The notes below the pieces were generated by a model. The model was not told the origin of the DNA and did not search any database. It was given only the letters and a program-made list of their open reading frames with translations. Made by a program: the position numbers and the translations under genes. Below, one piece after another: positions 42,518-51,376 of a DNA stretch of 64,000 nucleotides; position 1 is the first letter of the stretch, and every line of letters begins with the position of its first letter. Origin of the DNA: Clostridium collagenovorans DSM 3089 (GTDB taxonomy: Bacteria; Bacillota; Clostridia; Clostridiales; Clostridiaceae); NCBI RefSeq assembly GCF_900130005.1, contig NZ_FQXP01000003.1, positions 186,001 through 250,000 on the forward strand, read 5' to 3'.

Positions 42518-42571
42518 AATAGTTAAGCTTATTTTGGTGAAAAATTACATCATCAAAATAAGCTATTTTTA
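42518..42571 (+). terminator. Terminator-like hairpin before the acyltransferase gene
   Basis: The AAGCTTATTTTGGTGA arm near 42525 pairs with TCATCAAAATAAGCT near 42550, followed by T5. It separates the lipoprotein from the MBOAT gene. Confidence 0.75.
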
Positions 42572-42588
42572 TTCGAGGAGAAACAGGG

Positions 42589-43995
42589 ATGGTTTTTAGT
42601 AGTCTTTTATTTTTAACAATATTTTTGCCATTAACTATTTTTATATATTATATTTCTCCCAAGTTTTTAAGAAATACGATTTTATTTGCAGTAAGTTTGA
42701 TTTTTTATGCTTGGGGAGAACCTATATATGTATCAATAATGATTTTTTCTACTGTGGTAGACTATGTACATGGTTTATTAGTGGAGAAATATAGAGATAG
42801 ACCTAAAGTAGCTAGAAGGTTTGTTATATCTTCTATGATAATTAACTTATCACTATTAGGTTTCTTTAAATATAGTGACTTTTTTATTAGTAATATAAAT
42901 TCATTGTTTGGTAGTAATATACCTTTATTACAATTAGCATTACCTATAGGTATTTCATTTTATACCTTCCAAACTATGTCTTATACTATAGATGTTTATA
43001 GGGGGGATGCAAAGGCTCAAAGAAATATAATTTCTTTTGGAGCTTATGTAGCATTATTTCCACAATTGATTGCTGGACCAATAGTTAGATATAAAACAAT
43101 TGCTGACCAGTTAGATCATAGACATGAGAATGTAGATAGTTTTGCACAGGGTGTAGATAGATTTGTTATAGGTCTAGGGAAAAAGATTTTACTTGCAAAC
43201 AATATAGGGTTACTATGGAATGAAATTTCTTCAAAGGCCTTTGGTGATCTGACAGTTGTTGCTGCCTGGTTAGGAATTATAGCCTTTACTTTCCAAATAT
43301 ACTTTGATTTTAGTGGATACTCTGATATGGCTATTGGTCTTGGAAAGATGTTTGGATTCACTTTTCTTGAAAACTTTAACTATCCATACATATCAAAAAG
43401 TATAACTGAGTTTTGGAGAAGATGGCATATGTCTTTAGGAACTTGGTTTAGAGAATATGTATATATACCTTTAGGTGGAAATAGAGTTGGAAAAGTTAAA
43501 TTTTATAGAAATATATTTATTGTATGGTTTCTTACAGGATTTTGGCATGGAGCAAATTGGAACTTTATATTTTGGGGATTGTACTTTGCAGTTATATTAG
43601 TAGTTGAAAAGACTTTCTTACTGAAATATTTAGAAAAGGGACATAATATTATTGCTCACATTTATACAATGTTTTTAGTTATAATTGGATGGGTGTTATT
43701 CTCCTTTGATAACTTAGCTAATTTAGGAAATTACTTAAAGGCTATGTTTGGTATAGGTGGAATACAATTTATTAATAGTGAAGCTGTATATTATTTATAT
43801 ACTAACTTAGCATTGTTTATAATTTTGATTATTGCATCAACTCCTTTACTAAAAAATGTTTCTGAAAAAATTAAGAATAAGAATGAGAAAATCTACTATG
43901 TATTAAAGAATATAGTTATTGTTTTAATTATAGTAGTGAGCTTTGCATATCTTGTTGATGCAACTTATAATCCATTCTTATATTTTAGATTTTAA
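42589..43995 (+). CDS. MBOAT O-acyltransferase (AlgI/DltB-like)
   Basis: 468 aa with about 10-12 membrane segments. MVFSSLLFLTIFLPLTIFIYY is the usual AlgI opening; LPIGISFYTFQTMSYTIDVYRGD, FPQLIAGPIVRY and the catalytic-histidine region FWRRWHMSLGTWFREYVYIPLGGN are all present, then LTGFWHGANWNFIFWG. It is expected to move an acetyl group across the membrane for transfer onto a surface polymer. GAGGAG lies before the ATG. The DHHW gene starts 14 bp after its stop. Confidence 0.93.
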   Translation: MVFSSLLFLTIFLPLTIFIYYISPKFLRNTILFAVSLIFYAWGEPIYVSIMIFSTVVDYVHGLLVEKYRDRPKVARRFVISSMIINLSLLGFFKYSDFFISNINSLFGSNIPLLQLALPIGISFYTFQTMSYTIDVYRGDAKAQRNIISFGAYVALFPQLIAGPIVRYKTIADQLDHRHENVDSFAQGVDRFVIGLGKKILLANNIGLLWNEISSKAFGDLTVVAAWLGIIAFTFQIYFDFSGYSDMAIGLGKMFGFTFLENFNYPYISKSITEFWRRWHMSLGTWFREYVYIPLGGNRVGKVKFYRNIFIVWFLTGFWHGANWNFIFWGLYFAVILVVEKTFLLKYLEKGHNIIAHIYTMFLVIIGWVLFSFDNLANLGNYLKAMFGIGGIQFINSEAVYYLYTNLALFIILIIASTPLLKNVSEKIKNKNEKIYYVLKNIVIVLIIVVSFAYLVDATYNPFLYFRF

Positions 43996-44009
43996 GAGGA
44001 GGATTTAAG

Positions 44010-45149
44010 ATGAAGCTATCAAATAAGATAACAACAGCATTATTTTTAATATTTATATTTGGAGGATTTGTTTTAAATGCTATTTCACCAAGCAAAGGGT
44101 TTTCAGAAGAAGAAAATAGATATTTAGAGCAAAAACCTAAATTTAGTTTTGCTGATTTGAAATCTGGAGAATATACTTCGAAGTTTGAAAAGTATGTAAC
44201 AGATCAAATTGTATTTAGAAATTTCTGGGTTGGATTTAAATCGGATATGGAGTCCCTAAGAGGTATGAAAGAAAATAATAGTGTTTTTGCAGGAAAAGAT
44301 GGACATCTATTAGGTAAATTTGTAAAACCTAATGGAGAATTGTTAAATACTAATATAAACAGTGTAAACTCTTTTAAAGATAATAATAAGGATATACCTG
44401 TTAGTTTAATGGTTGTTCCAACAGCTACAGAGATTTTACAAGAGAAATTGCCTTATGGAGCACCTACCTTTGATCAAAAGGCAATTATAGATTATATAAA
44501 AGACAATATAAGTTCAGAGGTTAATTTTGTAGATGCATATAATGAACTTCTAGTACATAATAAAGAGGATATTTATTATAAAACGGATCACCACTGGACA
44601 TCTTTAGGAGCCTATTATGGATATGTTGCTGCCTCTAAGGCCTTAGGGTTTAAAGCCTTAGATATAGATGACTTTAATAGAGAAGTATTAAGTGAGAGTT
44701 TCTATGGAACTACTTACTCTAAGTTTAACAATAAAAGAATTGAACCGGATAAAGTAGAGGCATTTTATCCAAAACAAGATGTTGAACACAGATTACATTA
44801 TGTTGATGAACAAGAGGATCATGAGGGATTATACAGAAAAGAGTTTTTAGCGAAAAAGGATAAATATTCAGTTTTTTTAGGTGGAAACCATAGTGAAGTA
44901 GAGATAAAAAACAAAATTTCACAGGGTGAAAAAAAGGATAAGAAATTACTTGTAATAAAGGATTCTTATGCACATAGTATGATGCCTTTTTTAGCAAATC
45001 ATTATAAAGAAATAGATATGTTAGACTTAAGATATTATAAGAAAAACATAAATGAATATATAAAAGAAAATCACATAGATGAGGTTTTGGTATTGTATAA
45101 TGCTGATAACTTTACAACGGACACTTCTATAAAGAGACTTTCTAAATAA
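44010..45149 (+). CDS. DHHW-family protein (AlgX/AlgJ-like acetyl transfer partner)
   Basis: 379 aa with one N-terminal membrane anchor (TTALFLIFIFGGFVLNA), the rest outside the cell. The signature TDHHWTSLGAYYGY is in the middle, and VIKDSYAHSMMPFLANHY near the end holds the SGNH-like serine region. These proteins complete O-acetylation of exopolysaccharide or wall polymer with an AlgI partner. AGGAGG precedes the ATG. It is cotranscribed with the MBOAT gene and followed by a perfect hairpin at 45198. Confidence 0.9.
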   Translation: MKLSNKITTALFLIFIFGGFVLNAISPSKGFSEEENRYLEQKPKFSFADLKSGEYTSKFEKYVTDQIVFRNFWVGFKSDMESLRGMKENNSVFAGKDGHLLGKFVKPNGELLNTNINSVNSFKDNNKDIPVSLMVVPTATEILQEKLPYGAPTFDQKAIIDYIKDNISSEVNFVDAYNELLVHNKEDIYYKTDHHWTSLGAYYGYVAASKALGFKALDIDDFNREVLSESFYGTTYSKFNNKRIEPDKVEAFYPKQDVEHRLHYVDEQEDHEGLYRKEFLAKKDKYSVFLGGNHSEVEIKNKISQGEKKDKKLLVIKDSYAHSMMPFLANHYKEIDMLDLRYYKKNINEYIKENHIDEVLVLYNADNFTTDTSIKRLSK

Positions 45150-45197
45150 TAGTGGTTGTCATTAATCAAAATATAATATATAATCGTAGTTAAATAA

Positions 45198-45228
45198 AAG
45201 TCCATTAATAGTTAATATTAATGGACTT
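45198..45228 (+). terminator. Hairpin after the DHHW gene
   Basis: AAGTCCATTAATA, GTTAA loop, TATTAATGGACTT; 13 exact pairs, but only A/T-mixed DNA follows. Confidence 0.65.
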
Positions 45229-45351
45229 AAATATATGCTTTAAAGTTTTATTAAGAGTATATATTTATAGTGTATAAAATTATAATTATGAGCAAATATA
45301 AGACAAAAGAAAAGTAAAAAGTATATATTTATGTACTATTTGGAGGTATAT

Positions 45352-45861
45352 ATGAATTTAAAAGAATTATATTTACATGGAATTGATTATGATAAGTATT
45401 TAAATTCAAAGGGTGTTTCAGAAAAGGAAAAGTCAGAAAAAATATATAATGATATAGTACTTACAGAGGAAGAAGTAAAAGAAATAGAAGAAGTTAAGGA
45501 AAAAGTAAATATATTGGCTTTTGCAGAAGTATGGTGTCCGGATTGTATTGTTAGTGTACCAGCCTTAAAAAAACTAAATGATATAAATTCTCTTATAGAT
45601 TTTTCAGTTGTAGGAAGAGAAGGCAATGAAGAATATTTAGAAGATTATAAGGAAGATAATAAAGCTAAAATTCCAACCTTCTTAATAATGGATGAAGAGT
45701 TCAAAGTTAAGGGAGCTTTTATTGAGAGACCTAAAGCAATTAAGGAAATTGAAAAAAGTGGCGATCAAGTAAAAATCATAGTTGAAAAAAGAAATTATAG
45801 AGCAGGTAAATATATTAATGCTACTATAAAGGAAATATTGGATATAATAAAAAATTCTTAA
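45352..45861 (+). CDS. Thioredoxin-family protein
   Basis: 169 aa, cytoplasmic. The active site CPDC lies in VNILAFAEVWCPDCIVSVPALKKL. The cis-proline region is KAKIPTFLIMD, and EFKVKGAFIERPKAIKEIE follows. It is a thioredoxin-fold reductase with a helical N-terminal extension of about 55 residues. TTGGAGG fits ATG 45352 rather than the ATG at 45331. A terminator follows. Partner unknown. Confidence 0.87.
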   Translation: MNLKELYLHGIDYDKYLNSKGVSEKEKSEKIYNDIVLTEEEVKEIEEVKEKVNILAFAEVWCPDCIVSVPALKKLNDINSLIDFSVVGREGNEEYLEDYKEDNKAKIPTFLIMDEEFKVKGAFIERPKAIKEIEKSGDQVKIIVEKRNYRAGKYINATIKEILDIIKNS

Positions 45862-45885
45862 TTAAATAAGATTATGAAATAAAAT

Positions 45886-45928
45886 AAAAAAACTATAATA
45901 ATATAAATATATTATTGTAGTTTTTTTA
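45886..45928 (+). terminator. Terminator of the thioredoxin-like gene
   Basis: A long stem pairs AAAAAACTATAATAATATA with TATATTATTGTAGTTTTTT, then a T run. Confidence 0.85.
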
Positions 45929-46153
45929 TGGAGCAAAGAAGTATTATATAGTTTTACCTTAAGCTTTAAATAATCATATTACAGAGTTTTATATTTAAGT
46001 TTACTTGTGTGAAAGTTTTATATTTATATGGCATATAAATTTTTGAATAATAAAAATTTATAATTAATAAAATTAAAGTTATTTACTCAATGAGGAAATT
46101 ATTATATAGCTTTTAGAAAAAACTTATAAATTCAAAAAGAAGGGGGATGTGTT

Positions 46154-47515
46154 ATGGAGTTAGGCGTAAATAACAAAAAAACGTTTTTAAAAAGTATGGT
46201 AGCATTGGCATTACCAATAACTTTACAGAATTTGGTATCATCATCTTTAAATATGGTGGATACTATGATGATTGGAAAGCTTGGAGCCAATGAAATAGCA
46301 GCAGTTGGACTAGCTAACCAATTTTATTTCTTATTTTCTTTAATAATTTTTGGTATAAATAGTGGGTGTGCTATTTTCATATCACAGTTTTGGGGAAAGG
46401 GTGATAGAAAAAGCATTAAAAAAGTTTTAGGAATATCTTTAATAATTTCTGCTTTAGTAGGAGTTATATTTACAATTATGGCTGTATTTACACCAGGACT
46501 TATAATGAAGTTTTTTACAGGTGATTTCGTTGTAATAGGTATAGGTAAGGAATATTTAATTATAACAGGTATAAGTTATATATTAACAGCGGTAAGTTAT
46601 ACATATTCTTTTGCTTCTAGAAGTGTTGGACAACCTAAATTACCATTGTTCACTAGTGGAGTTGCTTTATTATGTAATACTGTATTTAATGCAATTCTTA
46701 TATTTGGATACTTAGGGTTCCCTGCTTTGGGAGTTAAAGGAGCTGCAATAGCTACTTTATTATCAAGAATAATAGAAATGTTATTGATTGTTGGAATTAT
46801 ATATGCTCAAAAGGGTGTATTAGCAGCAAAAATAAGTGAAATGCTTAATTTAAGCAAGGAGTTTATAAGAACTATATTAATAACTATATATCCTGTTATT
46901 TTAAATGAGTTTTTATGGTCTTTAGGAATGACAATGTATTCTGTTGCTTATGCTAAAATAAGTATTGACGCAGTGGCTTCTGTTCAAATTGCAACCACAG
47001 TTAAGAACTTGTTTATGGTTGTTGCCTTTGGACTTGGTAATGCTTGTGCAATAATGATAGGAAATGAAATAGGTTCAGGTAATGAAGATATGGCTATGAC
47101 TCTTGGAAAAAGATTTATTAAAATCACAATAGGAGTTGGTGCAATACTTGGAGTTATAATATTTGCAGCTTCAGGATTTATTACTTCATTCTTTAATGTA
47201 ACAGAGGCTGTATCACTAAGTACTGAGAATATATTAAAATTATATTCTTTTATAATTCCTGTTAATATGCTTTGTTCTCTATTCGTAGTAGGTATTTTAA
47301 GAAGTGGAGGAGATACAAAATTCTCATTATTCTTAGAAGGAGGAACTATATGGTTTATAGGAGTTCCATTCTCATTTATGGGAGCTATGATATTTAATAT
47401 GTCTATTGAAGGAGTAGTTTTATTATCTGGATTAGAGTTAGTTGTTAAGATACTTATTGCTTTTCCAAGATTCTTCTCACAAAAGTGGGTTAAGAATTTA
47501 GTTAAAGACATATAA
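46154..47515 (+). CDS. MATE-family efflux transporter (paralogue of 37852)
   Basis: 453 aa, 12 membrane segments. LPITLQNLVSSSLNMVDTMMIGKLG and GLANQFYFLFSLIIFGINSGC are nearly the same as in the 37852 gene, and both end each half with a similar RSGGD or RGGGDAKF loop. AGGGGG lies 7 bp before the ATG. It is likely a drug or metabolite antiporter; substrate unknown. It is followed by a bidirectional terminator shared with trpB. Confidence 0.92.
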   Translation: MELGVNNKKTFLKSMVALALPITLQNLVSSSLNMVDTMMIGKLGANEIAAVGLANQFYFLFSLIIFGINSGCAIFISQFWGKGDRKSIKKVLGISLIISALVGVIFTIMAVFTPGLIMKFFTGDFVVIGIGKEYLIITGISYILTAVSYTYSFASRSVGQPKLPLFTSGVALLCNTVFNAILIFGYLGFPALGVKGAAIATLLSRIIEMLLIVGIIYAQKGVLAAKISEMLNLSKEFIRTILITIYPVILNEFLWSLGMTMYSVAYAKISIDAVASVQIATTVKNLFMVVAFGLGNACAIMIGNEIGSGNEDMAMTLGKRFIKITIGVGAILGVIIFAASGFITSFFNVTEAVSLSTENILKLYSFIIPVNMLCSLFVVGILRSGGDTKFSLFLEGGTIWFIGVPFSFMGAMIFNMSIEGVVLLSGLELVVKILIAFPRFFSQKWVKNLVKDI

Positions 47516-47663
47516 GCTTGAAATTAAAAGTGAATAGATAAAAGGTAAAAGAGAGAGGTTTTTGCATTGATTTTCTACATTGGAGCTTTTTTTAGGAATA
47601 TTCAATAATGAATCATAGCTCTAGAGGATAAAAAATTATTTACTGAAAAAATATATTGAAAAT

Positions 47664-47699
47664 AAAAGCTGTCTTACTAAAAATAGTAGGACAGCTTTT
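47664..47699. terminator. Bidirectional terminator between the MATE gene and trpB
   Basis: AAAAGCTGTCTTACTA, AAAA loop, TAGTAGGACAGCTTTT. The stem is 16 bp with one G-T pair, between convergent genes. Confidence 0.88.
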
Positions 47700-47801
47700 A
47701 AATTTCAAAAGGAATAGTAAAATATAATAACTGATTGAACTTGTAACTAATTTGAAAGTACAATCATGTATATAAATTATTAATTTAAGGGCTGAAGATT
47801 T

Positions 47802-48986
47802 TTAAAATAATTTTACTTGCTCAAATTCTGCAACAGTATGAACGTCTTTATCTCCTCTACCAGAAAGGTTAACTAAGATTATTTCATCTTTCTTCATTGT
47901 AAGAGCTAGCTTCATTGTGTAAGCTAAAGCATGAGAGCTTTCTAATGCTGGTATTATACCTTCAGTTTTACATAAAGTATGGAATGCATTAAATGCTTCC
48001 TCATCAGTTACTGAAGTATACGTAACTCTATCTATATCTTTAAGATATGCATGCTCAGGTCCAACACCAGGATAATCAAGTCCAGAAGAAATAGAGTAAG
48101 AAGGTACTACCTCATCATTATCATCTAACATGAAATAAGTTTTCATACCATGTAAAGTTGAAATCTTATTCATTGCAAAAGCAGAACTGTGCATTCCAGT
48201 AGCAATACCTTTACCGGCAGCTTCTACACCAACAATAGAAACTGATTCATCTTTTATAAATTCAGAGAATAATCCAATAGCATTACTTCCTCCACCAACA
48301 CAAGCTATTATTGTATCAGGTAATCTGTTTTCAACAGCTAAGATCTGAGCTTTGGCTTCTTCACCTATTATTTTTTGGAATTCTTTTACCATAGTTGGGT
48401 AAGGATGAGGACCAACAGCTGAACCTAAAACATAGAAGCTTTCATCACATTCCTCAACCCATACCTCTAAAGCCTTATCCACAGCTTCTTTAAGACTTTT
48501 AGTTCCTTCAGTAACAGGGTGAACCTTAGCACCTAAAAGTTCCATTCTATAAACATTAAGGGCTTGTTTTCTCATATCTTCTTCACCCATGTAAACATGG
48601 CATTCCATACCGAAAAGAGCAGCTCCTGTAGCAGTGGCAACCCCATGTTGACCTGCACCAGTTTCAGCTATAACTTTTTTCTTGTTCATTTTCTTTGCTA
48701 AAAGCATTTGTCCTATTACGTTATTTATTTTATGTGCCCCAGTATGATTTAAATCTTCTCTCTTAAGATATATTTTTGCTCCATTTAAGTGTTTTGTTAA
48801 ATTCTCAGCATAGTAAAGAGGAGAAGGTCTTCCTACATAATTATTTAAATAGTACATATATTCCTTTTTAAATTCTGGATCCTGAATATAGTGCATAAAG
48901 TTTTTTTCAAGATCATCTAATACAGCTAAAGTTTTTTCAGGTACGTATTGACCACCAAATTCTCCAAAAGTTTTACTTAATTTCAT
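47802..48986 (-). CDS. trpB: Tryptophan synthase beta chain (orphan)
   Basis: 394 aa from ATG 48986, which follows AAGGGGGAT. It joins indole and serine to make tryptophan. FGEFGGQYVPE, the PLP lysine region REDLNHTGAHKINN, the phosphate loop GGGSNAIG, and SSGLDYPGVGPEHAYL are intact, so it is a TrpB1-type protein that normally needs TrpA. No trpA or other trp gene is nearby. The longer open frame up to 49091 runs into the T-box and is not coding. A Trp T-box controls it. Confidence 0.95.
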   Translation of the reverse strand: MKLSKTFGEFGGQYVPEKTLAVLDDLEKNFMHYIQDPEFKKEYMYYLNNYVGRPSPLYYAENLTKHLNGAKIYLKREDLNHTGAHKINNVIGQMLLAKKMNKKKVIAETGAGQHGVATATGAALFGMECHVYMGEEDMRKQALNVYRMELLGAKVHPVTEGTKSLKEAVDKALEVWVEECDESFYVLGSAVGPHPYPTMVKEFQKIIGEEAKAQILAVENRLPDTIIACVGGGSNAIGLFSEFIKDESVSIVGVEAAGKGIATGMHSSAFAMNKISTLHGMKTYFMLDDNDEVVPSYSISSGLDYPGVGPEHAYLKDIDRVTYTSVTDEEAFNAFHTLCKTEGIIPALESSHALAYTMKLALTMKKDEIILVNLSGRGDKDVHTVAEFEQVKLF

Positions 48987-49033
48987 GATATAATCCCCCT
49001 TGATAGTTAGTAGAATTTTAGTAATTTCTATGT

Positions 49034-49345
49034 AAAATAAAAAAGACCATATAATCCCATAGGCTATGGGACGATATAGTCGTGGTGCCACCCAATTTTA
49101 TATACATTAAGATAATATAAATAAAAACACTTCAACCTAAAAATAGGATGAAGTGTAAATTTCATTATGCCACCTAAATGTATAACTTTAATTTAGATAC
49201 AAAGCAAAGGTTGCTTGATATCTCACCTCTATAACGTGAGGACACGGCTCAGGCTACTATAACTTTCACCCTGCATCTCATGGACCCATTCCTAATAAAT
49301 TTTATTATGGAGCATCACACCAAACCTCCACTCGCTGAAATAAAC
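49034..49345 (-). promoter_or_regulatory. Trp T-box leader of trpB with two terminator modules
   Basis: On the minus strand: Stem I begins near 49335 (AGCGAG, then a TGGAG/CTCCA stem). The specifier is TGG (49288-49286) after GGAA, the tryptophan codon. A first T-box-like AGGTGGCA (49175-49168) precedes a strong terminator (49156-49127). The canonical GGGTGGCACCACG (49093-49081) precedes a second terminator (49082-49044) with a T run. Both carry TGGC, fitting a tRNA-Trp end with discriminator G. Only one Stem I is visible. No gene is seen in 49346-49553. Confidence 0.85.
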
Positions 49346-49553
49346 AATATATTAGTACTATTTCCAATCTATGATTTTAATGATTAATAATTTCTTTGAA
49401 TTACATAAAATTCTTGTTAAAAATAATATTAGTATATTCTAAGTAAGCTGTCAAGGTATTGTTATAAATTTAATGTATATTTTTATATTATTTGGTATAA
49501 TTAAATTCCTATGATTTTTTTAAAATACAAGAATTAAGAAATGAGGTGAAAGC

Positions 49554-50822
49554 ATGAATCCACTAGCTTATAAAATGAGACCCGAGGAGATTAGTGAGGT
49601 AATAGGTCAGGAGCATTTGCTTGGAGAAGGAAAACTACTGCAAAACATGATAGAGTCAGGATATATTCCTAATATGATTTTCTATGGGCCTCCAGGTACA
49701 GGGAAAACTACTGTTGCCAATATTATTGCTAAGTGTGCAAATAAAAAATTTTATAAGTTGAATGCTACTACTGATTCATTAAAAGATATAAAAAGCGTAA
49801 TTAATGAACTTAATACTTTTTCAGGATATGAGGGAGTGCTTTTATACATAGATGAGATACATCACTTCAATAAAAAAACTCAACAAAGTCTTTTGGAATT
49901 TATGGAAAGTGGTCAAATTACTTTAATAGCAAGCACAACTGAAAATCCATATTTCTATATATTCAAGGCTATTCTTAGTAGAGCCACAATACTAGAGTTT
50001 AAGCAATTAGAAGAAGAGGACATAATAACTGGTATAAGAAGGGCTATTAAAAATAGTAAAGAAGAATTTAAGAATAAAGAAATTTCTTACGATGAAGATG
50101 CTCTAAAGGCTATAGCAGAATTAAGTGAAGGGGATATGAGAAGAGCATTAACCTTGCTTGAGTTATTATTATACGGAGTTAAGTATGAAAGTAAAAATAA
50201 TATTGACATAACTAGGGAAAAAGTTGAGGAATTAGGACAAAAGAAACTGCTCAATTATGATAGAGATGGAGATAGTCATTATGATATATTAAGTGCTTTT
50301 CAAAAGTCCATTAGAGGGAGTGATCCTGATGCAGCCATAATTTATTTAGCTATGCTTGTAAAGGCAGGGGATTTAATTTCTATATGTAGAAGGTTATTAG
50401 TAATAGCTTGTGAGGATATTGGTCTTGCCCATCCACAGGCTATAAGTATAGTAAAATCCTGTGTAGATGCAGCTAATCAGTTAGGATTTCCAGAGGCTAG
50501 AATTCCTTTAGCAGAGGCAACAATTTATTTAGCTACCTCTCCAAAGTCTAATTCAGCCATAACTGCTATTGATTCAGCTTTAAGCGATTTAAATAAGGGT
50601 ACTGTAGGAGAAATACCAAGTTATTTAAAGGATGGTCACTATGAGGGAGCAAAGGAATTAGGTAGAATGCAAGGCTATAAATATCCTCATAGCTATAAAA
50701 ATTCCTATGTAAAACAAGAGTATATGCCTAAAAATTTAGTAGGAAAAAACTATTATATTTACGGCGAAAACAAGATGGAAAGTATAAGCAAAAGTTATTG
50801 GGATACCATAAAAGGGAAATAA
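49554..50822 (+). CDS. rarA: Replication-associated recombination protein A (RarA/MgsA ATPase)
   Basis: 422 aa AAA+ ATPase acting at stalled replication forks. Walker A GPPGTGKTT is at about residues 43-51; Walker B is YIDEIHHF; sensor 1 STTENP follows. The C-terminal tetramerisation region has SFQKSIRGSDPDAAIIYLAML-like sequence, RRLLVIACEDIGLAHPQA and a YLPK-like end. The start ATG follows GAGGTGA. Its position just before iscR is common in clostridia. Confidence 0.95.
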   Translation: MNPLAYKMRPEEISEVIGQEHLLGEGKLLQNMIESGYIPNMIFYGPPGTGKTTVANIIAKCANKKFYKLNATTDSLKDIKSVINELNTFSGYEGVLLYIDEIHHFNKKTQQSLLEFMESGQITLIASTTENPYFYIFKAILSRATILEFKQLEEEDIITGIRRAIKNSKEEFKNKEISYDEDALKAIAELSEGDMRRALTLLELLLYGVKYESKNNIDITREKVEELGQKKLLNYDRDGDSHYDILSAFQKSIRGSDPDAAIIYLAMLVKAGDLISICRRLLVIACEDIGLAHPQAISIVKSCVDAANQLGFPEARIPLAEATIYLATSPKSNSAITAIDSALSDLNKGTVGEIPSYLKDGHYEGAKELGRMQGYKYPHSYKNSYVKQEYMPKNLVGKNYYIYGENKMESISKSYWDTIKGK

Positions 50823-50842
50823 AAAAATAGTGAAATTTATTG

Positions 50843-50902
50843 TTGACATAAATACTCGGATTTGATAATATTAAGACAGGAAATCCGAGTAGTTTACTCG
50901 AG
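50843..50902 (+). promoter_or_regulatory. Promoter and probable operator of the isc operon
   Basis: TTGACA at 50843-50848, 17 bp, TAATAT at 50866-50871. An exact 11-bp inverted repeat, TACTCGGATTT (50853-50863) and AAATCCGAGTA (50881-50891), overlaps the spacer and start region, and a further ACTCGAG lies at 50896-50902. This is a good place for autoregulation by the Rrf2-type IscR; binding is inferred. Confidence 0.7.
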
Positions 50903-50919
50903 ATTAAGGAAGTGATTAA

Positions 50920-51360
50920 ATGAAGTTATCAACGAAGGGAAGATATGGAGTTAAGGCTATGGTAGAACTAGCTATTAACTATGGAAAGGACCCTGTTTCT
51001 ATAAAATCTATATCAGAGAGGCAAAATATTTCAGAGTCATATTTAGAACAACTATTTTCTACTTTAAGAAAAGTTGGGCTTATAAAGAGCATTCGAGGAG
51101 CTCAAGGTGGATATGTGTTAAATAAGGAACCTGCTGAAATAACTATATACGATGTTATAGAAGTTTTAGAGGGACCTATAGAAATCTCCACATGTCTTAC
51201 TGATAATTCTTGTGGAAACACAGAAGAATGTCCTACTAGATTATTATGGATAAAGATAAAAGATAGCATAGATAGTGTTACTAAGTCAGTAACTCTTCAG
51301 GACATGGTTGATGATTATAGAAATATAAAGACTAGCAAAATAGATTTTATTAAGGATTAA
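50920..51360 (+). CDS. iscR: Rrf2/IscR-family Fe-S regulator
   Basis: 146 aa winged-helix repressor. MKLSTKGRYGVKAMVELA is the standard Rrf2 opening, followed by the recognition region ISESYLEQLFSTLRKVGLIKS. Three cysteines in CLTDNSCGNTEEC (C-x5-C-x5-C) match the [2Fe-2S] ligands of IscR. It should sense Fe-S status and control the isc operon downstream, whose promoter carries an inverted repeat. The iscS start is 16 bp after its stop. Confidence 0.93.
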   Translation: MKLSTKGRYGVKAMVELAINYGKDPVSIKSISERQNISESYLEQLFSTLRKVGLIKSIRGAQGGYVLNKEPAEITIYDVIEVLEGPIEISTCLTDNSCGNTEECPTRLLWIKIKDSIDSVTKSVTLQDMVDDYRNIKTSKIDFIKD

Positions 51361-51376
51361 AAAGGAGAGATTATCT

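Noticed and set aside
46984..47511. 175-codon minus-strand frame inside the third MATE gene
   Set aside because: Antisense to well-conserved membrane segments; composition and lack of SD mark it as a shadow.
48987..49091. N-terminal extension of TrpB to 429 aa
   Set aside because: The extra 35 codons are translated from the T-box terminator; ATG 48986 has a strong SD and matches the family start.
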